Of a stretch of DNA of 64,000 nt, positions 19,673-28,290 are shown piece after piece. Below the pieces are notes generated by a model. The model searched no databases, was not told the origin of the DNA, and saw nothing but the letters and a program-made list of their open reading frames with translations. The stretch is from Hyphomicrobiales bacterium. GTDB taxonomy: Bacteria > Pseudomonadota > Alphaproteobacteria > Rhizobiales > Rhizobiaceae. Position 1 is the first letter of the stretch, and each line of letters opens with the position of its first letter. The position numbers and the translations under genes were made by a program. The stretch spans positions 1-64,000 of the forward strand of contig UEIJ01000020.1 in NCBI GenBank assembly GCA_900470195.1, read 5' to 3'.

Positions 19673-20470
19673 TCAGCCCGCGACAACACTCAACATTTCT
19701 TGCAGAAGGTCGCCGCTGGCGGCAACGAGAGCGCCATGGCTCAGCGTTTGGCCACCATATGCGATCGGTAAGGCATCGCTTGTCAGGATTGCCCCGCCCG
19801 ACTCACTGAGGATCAGATCAGCTGCTGCCAGATCCCAATCATGCGAATTTGGCCGAATGAAGGTCCCGGCGATTTCTCCGCGGGCCACCATTGCAATACG
19901 ATAGGCCAGAGAGGGAACATAAGGATGAATCTTTACCCGATCCCGCCAGCTTTCCGGTAACGCCGTCACCATATTTCGCGCTGATGCGACAGTGACCTGT
20001 TCACCGGGCGATGGTAACCGGACGCGAATGGCAGCGCCATTTTGCGAAGCCCCAACGCCCTTGCCTGCCTCAATGAGCTCCTCTCGGGCAGGACATTCCA
20101 GAACGCCAGCCAAAGGGCGACCATTTTCAACGACAGCAATGCTCACACACCATTGATCTTGTCCGGCGATATAAGCGCGGGTGCCGTCGATAGGGTCAAC
20201 CACAAAGGCACGGCTACGTTTAGCAGCCGCCCGTTCATCGACAGTCTCTTCCGATATCCAGCCATAATCTGGCCGTGCATTCAAAAGGGCTTCCTTCAAA
20301 TAGCGGTCGACGGCAAGGTCCGCTTCGCTTACGGGCGATATACCGTCTTTCAGCCAAACTTCCGGAGACCTGCCGAAGTAGCGCATAGCAATGCGGCCTG
20401 CTTCGCGCGCCGCATCGCGCAAAAGCGCCAGCTCCCTGGAAATTTCGTTTTGCTTGTCAATTTCCGGCAA
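19673..20470 (-). CDS. cysQ: Inositol monophosphatase-family enzyme, CysQ-like 3'(2'),5'-bisphosphate nucleotidase
   Basis: A Mg2+-dependent phosphatase predicted to convert 3'-phosphoadenosine 5'-phosphate to AMP. The 265-residue protein has the family metal-binding blocks: SEET (WISEETVDE), DPIDGT (VVDPIDGTRAYIAG) and the C-terminal WDLAAADLILSESGG. This block pattern also fits inositol- or other sugar-phosphatases; CysQ is favoured by length and by synteny in related genomes. Its start overlaps the pmbA 3' end by 14 bp, and it precedes the DUF4170 gene on the same strand. Confidence 0.8.
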   Translation of the reverse strand: MPEIDKQNEISRELALLRDAAREAGRIAMRYFGRSPEVWLKDGISPVSEADLAVDRYLKEALLNARPDYGWISEETVDERAAAKRSRAFVVDPIDGTRAYIAGQDQWCVSIAVVENGRPLAGVLECPAREELIEAGKGVGASQNGAAIRVRLPSPGEQVTVASARNMVTALPESWRDRVKIHPYVPSLAYRIAMVARGEIAGTFIRPNSHDWDLAAADLILSESGGAILTSDALPIAYGGQTLSHGALVAASGDLLQEMLSVVAG

Positions 20471-21800
20471 GGGTCATGCCTTCGATTACGAGTGTCGGCG
20501 CCGTCATCCCGAAATTCCGGTCGATATCGGAAGCTGGCGTCATATTGAGGAACATGTCCTTGAGGTTCGAAGCAATAGTCACTTCGCTGATCGGATAGGC
20601 GAGTTCCCCATTTTCGATCCAGAAGCCCGACGCGCCTCGGCTATACTGGCCGGTAATCATGTCCACGCCCTGCCCGAACACTTCCGTCACGTAAAAACCT
20701 GTACCGATTGCGCGGATTAACTCTTCCGGCGATTGTGAGCCTGGTTCGATGGCAAAATTGGTGGATGCAGGCGAAACGCCGGAGCCGGAGCGAACGCCGC
20801 GCCCGTTGCCTTGCAGTCCGAGCTCGCGAGCGCTCGAACCGGAAAGCAACCAATGATTGAGAACGCCGTCCCCCACCATCGTCAACGGCTGCCCCTCGAT
20901 CCCTTCGCCGTCGAAAGGACGCGAAGAAGAGCCGCGAACAACCAATGGGTTGTCGGTAGCGTTTACACCGCGCTTGAGAACTTGTTTGCCGAGACTGTCG
21001 CGAAGAAAGCTGGTCTTTCGCGCAACCGAAGCGCCGTTGATGGCGCTCGCGAGATGTCCGGCAATACCACGAGCGAGTCTAGGGTCGTAAACGACCGTGA
21101 CAGGACCGGTTTTTGCCTGTCGGGCACCCAGTCTCCGCACAGCACGTTCGCCCGCGCGGCGACCTATATCGTGGGGCTTATCCAGATCGGAAAAATGCAA
21201 CCGCGAACTGAAATCATAATCGCGCTCCATTTTCGTGCCCTCGCCTGCAATGGCTGAGACCGACCGCCCAAAACGTGTAGCCGCATAGTGCCCCGAAAAA
21301 CCTGTCGATGTGACAAGCACGAGGCCACCTAGACTGCGCGAAGCGCCAGCGCCGCCTGAATTCGTCACACCTTTAACGGCCAGCGCCGCCTCTTCCGTCG
21401 CAAGGGCATCCTTTGTCAATCGCTCGGAATCGATTTCCGTTGAATCATAGAGATCGAGATCGCGAGGTGATGCCACAAGCAGCGATGGGTCGGCGAGTTG
21501 TTCATAAGGATCTTCCGGCGCAACCCGCGCCATCGCAACGGCCCGCTCTGCGAGACGATCCGGATCAGCGCTTGCGTTAGCTGAAACACTGGCAATGCGG
21601 CGGCCGACAAAAACCCGCAGGGAGAAATCATCGCTTTCCGACGATTCGGTTCCCTCAACCTTGCCCAGTCTCACGGACACGCTAACAGAACGTGCTCGCA
21701 TCACGACTGCGTCAGCGTGATCGGCACCTGCCCGCTTGGCAGCGGCCACGAGCGCGGCGGCTCGATCGACAAGTTTTTCCGCCGAATTATCTGAAATCAT
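20457..21800 (-). CDS. pmbA: TldD/PmbA-family metalloprotease, PmbA subunit
   Basis: PmbA (TldE) pairs with TldD to form a protease that trims modified peptides and degrades unfolded ones. The 447-residue protein carries TldD/PmbA blocks such as DFSLRVFVGRRIASVSAN, VTVVYDPRLARGIAGHL and the C-terminal FGQGVDMITGQYSRGASGFW followed by ENGELAYPISEVTIASNL. PmbA lacks the HExxxH zinc site, which is on TldD, and none is seen here. The start is uncertain: ATG 21800 is preferred because a TATAAT-like box overlaps the upstream region, while ATG 21827 is open. It heads the cysQ-waaA-lpxK gene run. Confidence 0.88.
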   Translation of the reverse strand: MISDNSAEKLVDRAAALVAAAKRAGADHADAVVMRARSVSVSVRLGKVEGTESSESDDFSLRVFVGRRIASVSANASADPDRLAERAVAMARVAPEDPYEQLADPSLLVASPRDLDLYDSTEIDSERLTKDALATEEAALAVKGVTNSGGAGASRSLGGLVLVTSTGFSGHYAATRFGRSVSAIAGEGTKMERDYDFSSRLHFSDLDKPHDIGRRAGERAVRRLGARQAKTGPVTVVYDPRLARGIAGHLASAINGASVARKTSFLRDSLGKQVLKRGVNATDNPLVVRGSSSRPFDGEGIEGQPLTMVGDGVLNHWLLSGSSARELGLQGNGRGVRSGSGVSPASTNFAIEPGSQSPEELIRAIGTGFYVTEVFGQGVDMITGQYSRGASGFWIENGELAYPISEVTIASNLKDMFLNMTPASDIDRNFGMTAPTLVIEGMTLAGN

Positions 21801-22003
21801 TATATAATCCGAGTTTCCCAAGCGCATTGCGGTTCCGCCAGACACCATAACCTGCGGCGTGATCGAAACCGGGACTTGTCAAAAAATATCGTCAAATCGT
21901 TCGACATCGGGCTGATTACAGCCATATCTTGTTTCTATATTGCCGAAATCAAAGGGCTTCAAGGCAAGCCCTCCCACATTTCTCCAAATTCCAAGAGCTT
22001 GGC

Positions 22004-23836
22004 ATGGTTGCGACTGGCGGAAACCTCTACCTACAGTGCCTGATGATTCTGGGCGGCGCGATTATCGCGGCCCCGCTGTTCAAGCGATTAGGGCTTGGCA
22101 CGGTCCTCGGCTATCTTGCCGCAGGCATCACGATTGGTCCAGTGGCCAGCCTGATTGCCGATGGCGAGGAATTTCTGCATTTCTCCGAGCTCGGCGTCGT
22201 GTTCCTGCTCTTCATTATCGGTCTCGAACTGAAACCGTCGAGACTTTGGTCCCTCCGCCACTCAATTTTCGGCCTGGGGAGCGCCCAGGTGCTGCTTTGC
22301 GGAGCCGCGCTCACCGCCCTTGGCATCTACTTTGCCGGTCTCAGCACGGAAGCAGGTATCATCATTGGTTTTGGCCTCGCGCTCTCTTCCACGGCATTTG
22401 CCATGCAGGTGTTGGAAGATCGAGCCGAAACCAACCAGAAACATGGGCAGCGTGCCTTTGCGATCCTACTGTTCCAAGACCTCGCTATCGTTCCAATTCT
22501 TGCAATCATTCCGGCACTGTCACCGAACGAGCCTTCACAGGCCAGCGCGGGTTTTCATCTCGCCACTGCTATCGCGGCCATTGCAGCGCTGGTGGTTGCA
22601 GGACGTTATCTCATCAATCCCATGTTCCGGATCATCGCCAACACCGGTGCCCGCGAAGTGATGATTGCCGCAGCGCTCTTTGTCGTCCTTGGGTCGGCAA
22701 GTCTGCTCCAAGCCGCAGGCCTTTCGATGGCCATGGGCGCGTTCATTGCAGGGGTCTTGCTGGCTGAATCTTCTTACCGGCACGAACTTGAAGCCGATAT
22801 CGAGCCATTTCGCGGCATTTTCCTGGGTTTGTTCTTTGTCGCGGTCGGCCTTTCGCTGAACCTTTCCGTGATCCTGCAATATTGGAAAATTATCGTTCTT
22901 GCTGTTCCCGTTTTCATGGTGACAAAGATTGTGATCATTTACCTGCTTTGCCGCATCTTTCGGTCTAGCCACAACGATGCTGTCCGGATCGCTTTTCTCC
23001 TGCCTCAGGGCGGCGAGTTTGCGTTCGTTCTGTTTTCCGCCGCCACGGCAGCAGGCATAATCTCCAGCGCTCTCGGTTCAGAGCTTGTCGCTGCCGTGAC
23101 CGTGTCCATGGCACTAACACCGCTTTCTGTTGCAATAGGTTCGAAACTGCTCATCAAGGACAAAACGGTCGATGTGATCGAGGAGAATTTTGACGGCGCC
23201 GGTTCTGACGTGTTGATGATCGGCTTCTCGCGTTATGGCCAGATCGCCGCACAAATCCTGCTTGCCGGCGGTATCGACGTTACTGTGATCGACAGTTCGC
23301 CCAACCGCGTCCGTGCAGCCGGGAAATTCGGCTTTCGAATCTACTTCGGCGACGGCACGCGCAAAGATGTGCTGGAAGCATCCGGAATCCGAAAGGCGAA
23401 GATCGTCGCCGTCTGTACACACAAAAAGGAAACGACCAACCACATCGTCAATCTCATACAATCGGAATATCCAGATGTGCGACTGTTCGTTCGTTCATAT
23501 GATCGCGAACACACCTTGCAATTAAGGGCTCAGGGCGTGGAATACGAACTGCGTGAAACGTTCGAGTCCGGTCTGCTTTTTGGCCAGCGGACGCTCGAAG
23601 GGCTCGGCATGGCCGAAGCACAGGCCTATGGAATTCGGGAAGAGGTGCGTCAGCGCGACGAGGATCGGCTCCACGTTCAGGCATCTGAAGGCATCATGGC
23701 CGGCCGCCATTTGCTGTTCAACAAGCCTGTTACACCTGAGCCTTTGGTCAAACCCACTCGCGAAGGCCAGCGCATCGACAAAGGGCCGGAAGATATAGTT
23801 GTCCCCTCGTCGCCACAGGCCGTCCCGGCGGAATAG
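22004..23836 (+). CDS. CPA2-family K+/H+ antiporter with TrkA-N domain (Kef/YbaL-like)
   Basis: Inner-membrane monovalent cation:proton antiporter. From ATG 22004 it has 610 residues: about 12 membrane segments (residues 10-390) with the conserved HFSELGVVFLLFIIGLEL and FQDLAIVP blocks (the QD pair of Kef-type exchangers), then a cytosolic RCK/TrkA-N domain beginning VLMIGFSRYGQIAAQIL with a nucleotide-binding glycine motif, then a short charged tail. YbaL or KefB/KefC are the nearest E. coli relatives; no KefF/KefG partner is present, so glutathione gating is not implied. Upstream ATG 21929 is open but lacks a ribosome site. It is divergent from pmbA. Confidence 0.87.
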   Translation: MVATGGNLYLQCLMILGGAIIAAPLFKRLGLGTVLGYLAAGITIGPVASLIADGEEFLHFSELGVVFLLFIIGLELKPSRLWSLRHSIFGLGSAQVLLCGAALTALGIYFAGLSTEAGIIIGFGLALSSTAFAMQVLEDRAETNQKHGQRAFAILLFQDLAIVPILAIIPALSPNEPSQASAGFHLATAIAAIAALVVAGRYLINPMFRIIANTGAREVMIAAALFVVLGSASLLQAAGLSMAMGAFIAGVLLAESSYRHELEADIEPFRGIFLGLFFVAVGLSLNLSVILQYWKIIVLAVPVFMVTKIVIIYLLCRIFRSSHNDAVRIAFLLPQGGEFAFVLFSAATAAGIISSALGSELVAAVTVSMALTPLSVAIGSKLLIKDKTVDVIEENFDGAGSDVLMIGFSRYGQIAAQILLAGGIDVTVIDSSPNRVRAAGKFGFRIYFGDGTRKDVLEASGIRKAKIVAVCTHKKETTNHIVNLIQSEYPDVRLFVRSYDREHTLQLRAQGVEYELRETFESGLLFGQRTLEGLGMAEAQAYGIREEVRQRDEDRLHVQASEGIMAGRHLLFNKPVTPEPLVKPTREGQRIDKGPEDIVVPSSPQAVPAE

Positions 23837-23860
23837 CGCTCTGCTACGGCGCCGATAGAC

Positions 23861-24736
23861 TCAATTCGCCAGAGTTGAAGCTATCGGCGGCGCTTTTCCT
23901 TCAACCGCCAGTTCTATAGCGCGCTTCAGTTCGTCGCGAACGCCGGCACTCTGCGACAGGATTTGTTCGAACTTGAGGAAATCCAGAAGCCCGATCCGTT
24001 CGACATTGGGACGGATGAAAATATGTGGCGGGCGGATGCGAAACTTATTCTCAATGATGGAGCACATAGTCAGCTGGTTGGCTCCAATCACCGCCTCGAA
24101 GGTTGTGGGCATATAGTCATCTGGGCCAATAGGCGCGCCTACGACGTCGATGCCGACGACAATATCAGCCTCGTCGAACAGCAAATCAAACGGCACAGGG
24201 TTGAACAAGCCGCCGTCGACCAGAATTCGACCTTCCCGGCGCACGGGTGCGAAAACCGGCGGTATCGCGCAAGACGCTGCAATCGCTGAATGCAGATCGC
24301 CATCGCGAATATGAATCTCCCGAGCGGCGTGAAAATCCGCGGCGGTGATACTCGTGGGAATTTTCAGCTCTTCCACATTGGCGGGCAGGCTCGCCGGCAG
24401 AAAAACGTCCAGCACCTTCTCGATATTGAACTGGCTGACACGCAGGCCACCCTTGAGCAATTCGACCCAACGAGCCGGACGCGTTTGCCACATGCGCTTT
24501 GCGACTTCGGAACGGCGATTGAAGATCGCGGCCATATATTCGTGAATCTCATGGCCGGTCATGCCGCTCGCCATTCCAGCGCCGATGATCGAACCTATCG
24601 AGGAACCCGCAATGGCGACCGGCTTGATGCCCAGTTCGTCGAGCACCTCGACGATATGGAGATGGGCAATGCCGCGCGCCCCGCCACCGCCGAAAGCGAC
24701 GGCAATTCGGGGAGATGACGGCACTGCCTTTTCCAA
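23861..24736 (-). CDS. Patatin-like phospholipase
   Basis: A serine lipid acyl hydrolase of the bacterial RssA-type patatin family. The 291-residue protein has the oxyanion motif GGGGARG at 16-22, the nucleophile elbow GSSIG with Ser46, and the catalytic Asp174 in the DGG motif, so the Ser-Asp dyad is intact. No signal peptide or membrane segment is seen, so it should be cytoplasmic or membrane-associated. It starts 11 bp after the stop of the non-catalytic M16 peptidase gene on the same strand, which indicates one operon. Lipid substrate unknown. Confidence 0.88.
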   Translation of the reverse strand: MEKAVPSSPRIAVAFGGGGARGIAHLHIVEVLDELGIKPVAIAGSSIGSIIGAGMASGMTGHEIHEYMAAIFNRRSEVAKRMWQTRPARWVELLKGGLRVSQFNIEKVLDVFLPASLPANVEELKIPTSITAADFHAAREIHIRDGDLHSAIAASCAIPPVFAPVRREGRILVDGGLFNPVPFDLLFDEADIVVGIDVVGAPIGPDDYMPTTFEAVIGANQLTMCSIIENKFRIRPPHIFIRPNVERIGLLDFLKFEQILSQSAGVRDELKRAIELAVEGKAPPIASTLAN

Positions 24737-24747
24737 TTTGGCACCTG

Positions 24748-26103
24748 TTAGCTTTGGGCCGGACCGAAGATCAGAATAGCCGGTTCTGCTTCGAGCAGCT
24801 TCTTGGCGATGGCCTTGACCTGATCCAGGGTCACTGCATCAATCAACTCCGAACGCCTGTCGATATAATCACGCTGGAGCCCTGCTTCCTGCAAGCTTAC
24901 CAGAGTCTCAGCGATTGCTGCGGACGAGTCGAGATTATTGACGGCATAAGACCCCTTGAGGAAACTCTTGGCCGCAGCAAGTTCCTCTTCCGTCGGTCCA
25001 TCGGCCGCCATCGCGGCAACTTGCTCGCGAATGATTTTCAAGGATTCCTGTGCCTTGTCGGGACGGGTCGCTGTCGAAATCATCAATGCCGAAACATGGT
25101 CACGCAAGACCATGGATGAGGAGACCGAATAGGCAAGACCACGCTTTTCGCGCACCTCGGCGTAAAGACGGGAAGTGAAGCCCCCACCGAGAATGTGGTT
25201 CATCAAGTAGGCCGCGAAGAACTCGGGATCCTTGCGCGGGATCGCCGGGTAGACGAAGCTGATCGAGGTCTGCGGCATATCGAAATTAAGGCTGGTCGTC
25301 GTACCCAGAGCCAGCTTGGCATCAGGAACGGGAACCAGTTCGGCCATCGCTGGCAACTCGCCGAACACCTTGTCCAGCAATGCACCCAGGTCCTTCGCAT
25401 TGATGGCCCCGACGACACCAATGGTCAGGCGGTCACGCGCAAAGTTCTTGCGATGAAAATTTACCAGATCGTCACGCGTGATCGACTGCAGCGACTTCAC
25501 CGTGCCGTCATCGGGCCGTGCATAAGGATGATTGCCGTAGAGGACTTCAGAAAACTTGCGCGATGCTATCGTCGAAGGATCGCGTTGCGAAGCTTCAATA
25601 CTGGCAACGACCTGCTGACGAATGCGGTCAACAGCGTCTTGATCAAAGCGCGGCTTGTTGACGGCAAGAGCGAGCAGACCGGTTACCACATCGCGATTTT
25701 CGGCCAGCATGCGAATGCCACCCGAAACCGAATCCTGGGTTGCGGAAAAGCTCATCTCCGCGCCCAGATTGTCCATTCGTTCCTGAAACGCATCCGATTT
25801 CAGATCGCCTGCGCCTTCATCGAAAAGCCCGGTCATCAGGTTCGCCAATCCTTCCTTACCGGAAGGATCCTGCGACGTGCCGCCCTTGAACGAAAACCGC
25901 ATCGAAATCAACGGAACCGAGCCGTCCTCTACCAGCCAGGCTCTGATGCCCTTTGGCGAGACGACTTCCTGAATTTCGATGGCGCGCGCGGGCAAGGCGC
26001 ATATGATCAACAATGTCATTGATATCGCGAACAGCCCCACCGCCGAGCGAGCGTAGCGCAATCCGAGAACACGTTTGAAGTTCAGCATAAGAATGTTCTT
26101 CAC
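24748..26103 (-). CDS. M16-family peptidase homologue lacking the zinc motif (non-catalytic subunit)
   Basis: A 451-residue M16 (insulinase/processing-peptidase fold) protein. A signal peptide is evident (AVGLFAISMTLLIICALPARA). Where active members have HxxEH it reads NLMTGLFDEG, so it cannot bind the catalytic zinc, but it keeps the C-terminal substrate-binding R/Y block SRLYAEVREKRGLAYSV. This is the typical partner of the HxxEH subunit encoded just upstream; the two likely form one periplasmic peptidase. GTG 26103 is chosen: it overlaps the upstream stop (GTGA) and has GGGAGGAG 7 nt before it, while ATG 26088 has no ribosome site. Confidence 0.88.
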   Translation of the reverse strand: MKNILMLNFKRVLGLRYARSAVGLFAISMTLLIICALPARAIEIQEVVSPKGIRAWLVEDGSVPLISMRFSFKGGTSQDPSGKEGLANLMTGLFDEGAGDLKSDAFQERMDNLGAEMSFSATQDSVSGGIRMLAENRDVVTGLLALAVNKPRFDQDAVDRIRQQVVASIEASQRDPSTIASRKFSEVLYGNHPYARPDDGTVKSLQSITRDDLVNFHRKNFARDRLTIGVVGAINAKDLGALLDKVFGELPAMAELVPVPDAKLALGTTTSLNFDMPQTSISFVYPAIPRKDPEFFAAYLMNHILGGGFTSRLYAEVREKRGLAYSVSSSMVLRDHVSALMISTATRPDKAQESLKIIREQVAAMAADGPTEEELAAAKSFLKGSYAVNNLDSSAAIAETLVSLQEAGLQRDYIDRRSELIDAVTLDQVKAIAKKLLEAEPAILIFGPAQS

Positions 26104-27641
26104 TGGATCGCTCCTCCCGAACCATTGGCTCCAGCGCTTTCTGGCGATGCATCCGGATTTTCGCGAGCATTTTGCGGCTCCGCATTGGGGGGGAGCAGGT
26201 AGCTTGTTACCGATTGGTCCTCGACAAGATAACGCGTCGCCACGTCCTTGATCTGATCGACGGTGACGCCCTTGATGACCTCTGGCCATTTCTGGATATC
26301 ATCGACCGTTTGTCCTACGGACAGCGATGAGCCATAAATCCTCGCCATGCCTGTCTGACTGTCGCGTGCAAAAATGACTGCTTTCAGGAAGCGGTTACGA
26401 GCTTGATCAAGTTCAGTCTGGCTAACACCATCCTTGATGATCCGTGCAACTTCGGCTTCAACAGCCTTTTCGACATCACCAAGCGTAGCGCCATTGCGTG
26501 GTGCGCCATAAACGGAGAATGTGCCGTCATCAAGCGCGTCGCCGCCATAGTTCGCACCCGTGTTGGCAGCGATGCCCTGCCTAACTATCAGTTCTTGATA
26601 GAGACGCGAACGTAACGAACCGCCGAGGATTTCGCTCAGGAGATCGAGAGCGGGTGCATCTCCCGGTTTTGCATTGGGATACCGCTTTTCATTCGCATAA
26701 GACGGCACCAACCAGGATACACGAAATGAGGGTGTGCTCACGCGCTCATCATGAAGAGTCACGATGCGGGCGGCATGTTTCTTAGGCTCCTGCGGGCGCT
26801 CGCGCGGCGTGACTTCAGCGCGTTTCGGCACGTTCGCCCAGGTTTTCAAGGTCAGATCGCGCACGCGTTCCGGCGAAACGTCTCCAGCTATCACAAGCGT
26901 CGCATTGTTCGGTGTGTAGTATTGCTGATAAAAGTCGATAGCGTTCTTCAGGCTCAGCTTTTCCATCTCCTGCTGCCAGCCGATTACAGGCTTGCGATAA
27001 GGATGATTGTAGAACAGAACAGCGTCCGTGTTTTCCATCAGCATGGAAGCCGGGTTGGAATCGACCCGCATTCGCCGCTCTTCCAGGATGACATCCCGTT
27101 CTGTTTTCACGGCTTCTTCGTTGAGCACCAGATTTTCCATCCGGTCCGCCTCGAACTGCATCACCATTTCCAAGGCTTCCGGAGACACGCGCTGGAAATA
27201 GGCCGTATAATCATAGGACGTGAAGGCGTTTTCCTGCCCGCCAATGGAGGCGACTTTTGCCGAAAACTCACCGGCTGGATGAGTTTTTGTTCCCTTGAAC
27301 ATCAGATGCTCAAGGAAATGCGCGATACCCGAAACACCCGGCGCCTCGTCCGCCGATCCTACATGATACCAGATCATCTGCGTCACCACCGGGGCGCGAT
27401 GATCGGGAATGACGATTACTTTCAAGCCATTTGGTAATGTGAAATGACTGACCCCGTCCGACTGTGAAATCTCAGGAAGCGTCGCTTGTTCCATCGTCGG
27501 CGGTGATGCAGGTTCAGACTGCGATCCTGTGACAGCAGGAGCTTGGCTTTCCGCAAGGGCAGCAACGCTTGCCAAAGGTAAAGCCAGTACGAAACCCAAG
27601 GCGGTGGACAATAGCAAGCGCCGGAGTGAGGGGTTCTTCAC
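26100..27641 (-). CDS. M16-family zinc metallopeptidase, catalytic subunit
   Basis: An exported zinc peptidase of about 513 residues. The N-terminus is a signal peptide (SLRRLLLSTALGFVLALPLASVAALA). The inverted zinc motif HFLEH is at about 108-112 (GIAHFLEHLMFKGT) and the third ligand Glu lies in the TERDVILEERRMR block about 75 residues on, so it should be active. The C-terminal tail is rich in Asn, Pro, Gly and Ser. GTG 27641 gives a well-formed signal peptide; the frame stays open to ATG 27692. It overlaps the non-catalytic partner gene by four bases and lies 85 bp after rsmD. The substrate is unknown. Confidence 0.88.
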   Translation of the reverse strand: MKNPSLRRLLLSTALGFVLALPLASVAALAESQAPAVTGSQSEPASPPTMEQATLPEISQSDGVSHFTLPNGLKVIVIPDHRAPVVTQMIWYHVGSADEAPGVSGIAHFLEHLMFKGTKTHPAGEFSAKVASIGGQENAFTSYDYTAYFQRVSPEALEMVMQFEADRMENLVLNEEAVKTERDVILEERRMRVDSNPASMLMENTDAVLFYNHPYRKPVIGWQQEMEKLSLKNAIDFYQQYYTPNNATLVIAGDVSPERVRDLTLKTWANVPKRAEVTPRERPQEPKKHAARIVTLHDERVSTPSFRVSWLVPSYANEKRYPNAKPGDAPALDLLSEILGGSLRSRLYQELIVRQGIAANTGANYGGDALDDGTFSVYGAPRNGATLGDVEKAVEAEVARIIKDGVSQTELDQARNRFLKAVIFARDSQTGMARIYGSSLSVGQTVDDIQKWPEVIKGVTVDQIKDVATRYLVEDQSVTSYLLPPNAEPQNARENPDASPESAGANGSGGAIQ

Positions 27642-27726
27642 CAAGCGACATCTCCAATCGGTTTCATTACTATCCGGTTTTCCGGACAGCATATCAATTT
27701 GATGCGGACCACATTCGTCCGCTAAT

Positions 27727-28290
27727 TCAATCGGCGGCTTTCAACCGGATCAGCCGAATGATCGTGCCCCCGTAGTTGCGCTCTTCCATGACGACGAATC
27801 GTTCGCCAAGTTCAAGCACCGCCTCAGCATCTTCTTCAAGCACCAAAAGTGCGTCAGGATTAAGCCAACCGCCTTGAAGCGCTGATAAAAATGCCTTTTC
27901 TCCCATACGCCGCCCGTAAGGCGGATCAGCAAAGACGAGATCGAACGGCTCCATCGTGCCGACGATCCCCAGCTGGCAAGCGTCACGCCGCAATATCTTG
28001 GTATGCCCCTGCAGACCGAAGGCCTCGATATTCTGGCGCAGCAAACCACGGCCTTCAGCAGATTCCTCCACAAAGGTCGCATAGCGCGCACCACGCGACA
28101 AAGCCTCCAGACCAAGCGCCCCAGTCCCTGCAAACAGATCGAGGACGCGAGCGCCCTCCACCTTATCAGGGAAATTATGCGCGAGGATGTTGAAGAGGCT
28201 CTCACGAGTGCGGTCAGTGGTAGGACGAATGGCGTTGGTCGAAGGCGTTACGAGTGCCCGCCCGCGAAACTTACCGCCGACGATCCGCAC
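27727..28290 (-). CDS. rsmD: 16S rRNA (guanine966-N2)-methyltransferase
   Basis: Methylates G966 of 16S rRNA using SAM during small-subunit assembly. The 187-residue protein shows the N-terminal MRIVGGKFRGR signature, the SAM-binding LDLFAGTGALGLEALSRGA, and the catalytic (N/D)PPY motif as DPPYG. The start is GTG 28290 with GGAGGCG upstream; this lies inside the end of rluB, so the genes overlap by 20 bp in different frames. The long open frame farther upstream is antisense-like read-through of the rluB repeat tail and not part of the protein. Confidence 0.93.
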   Translation of the reverse strand: MRIVGGKFRGRALVTPSTNAIRPTTDRTRESLFNILAHNFPDKVEGARVLDLFAGTGALGLEALSRGARYATFVEESAEGRGLLRQNIEAFGLQGHTKILRRDACQLGIVGTMEPFDLVFADPPYGRRMGEKAFLSALQGGWLNPDALLVLEEDAEAVLELGERFVVMEERNYGGTIIRLIRLKAAD

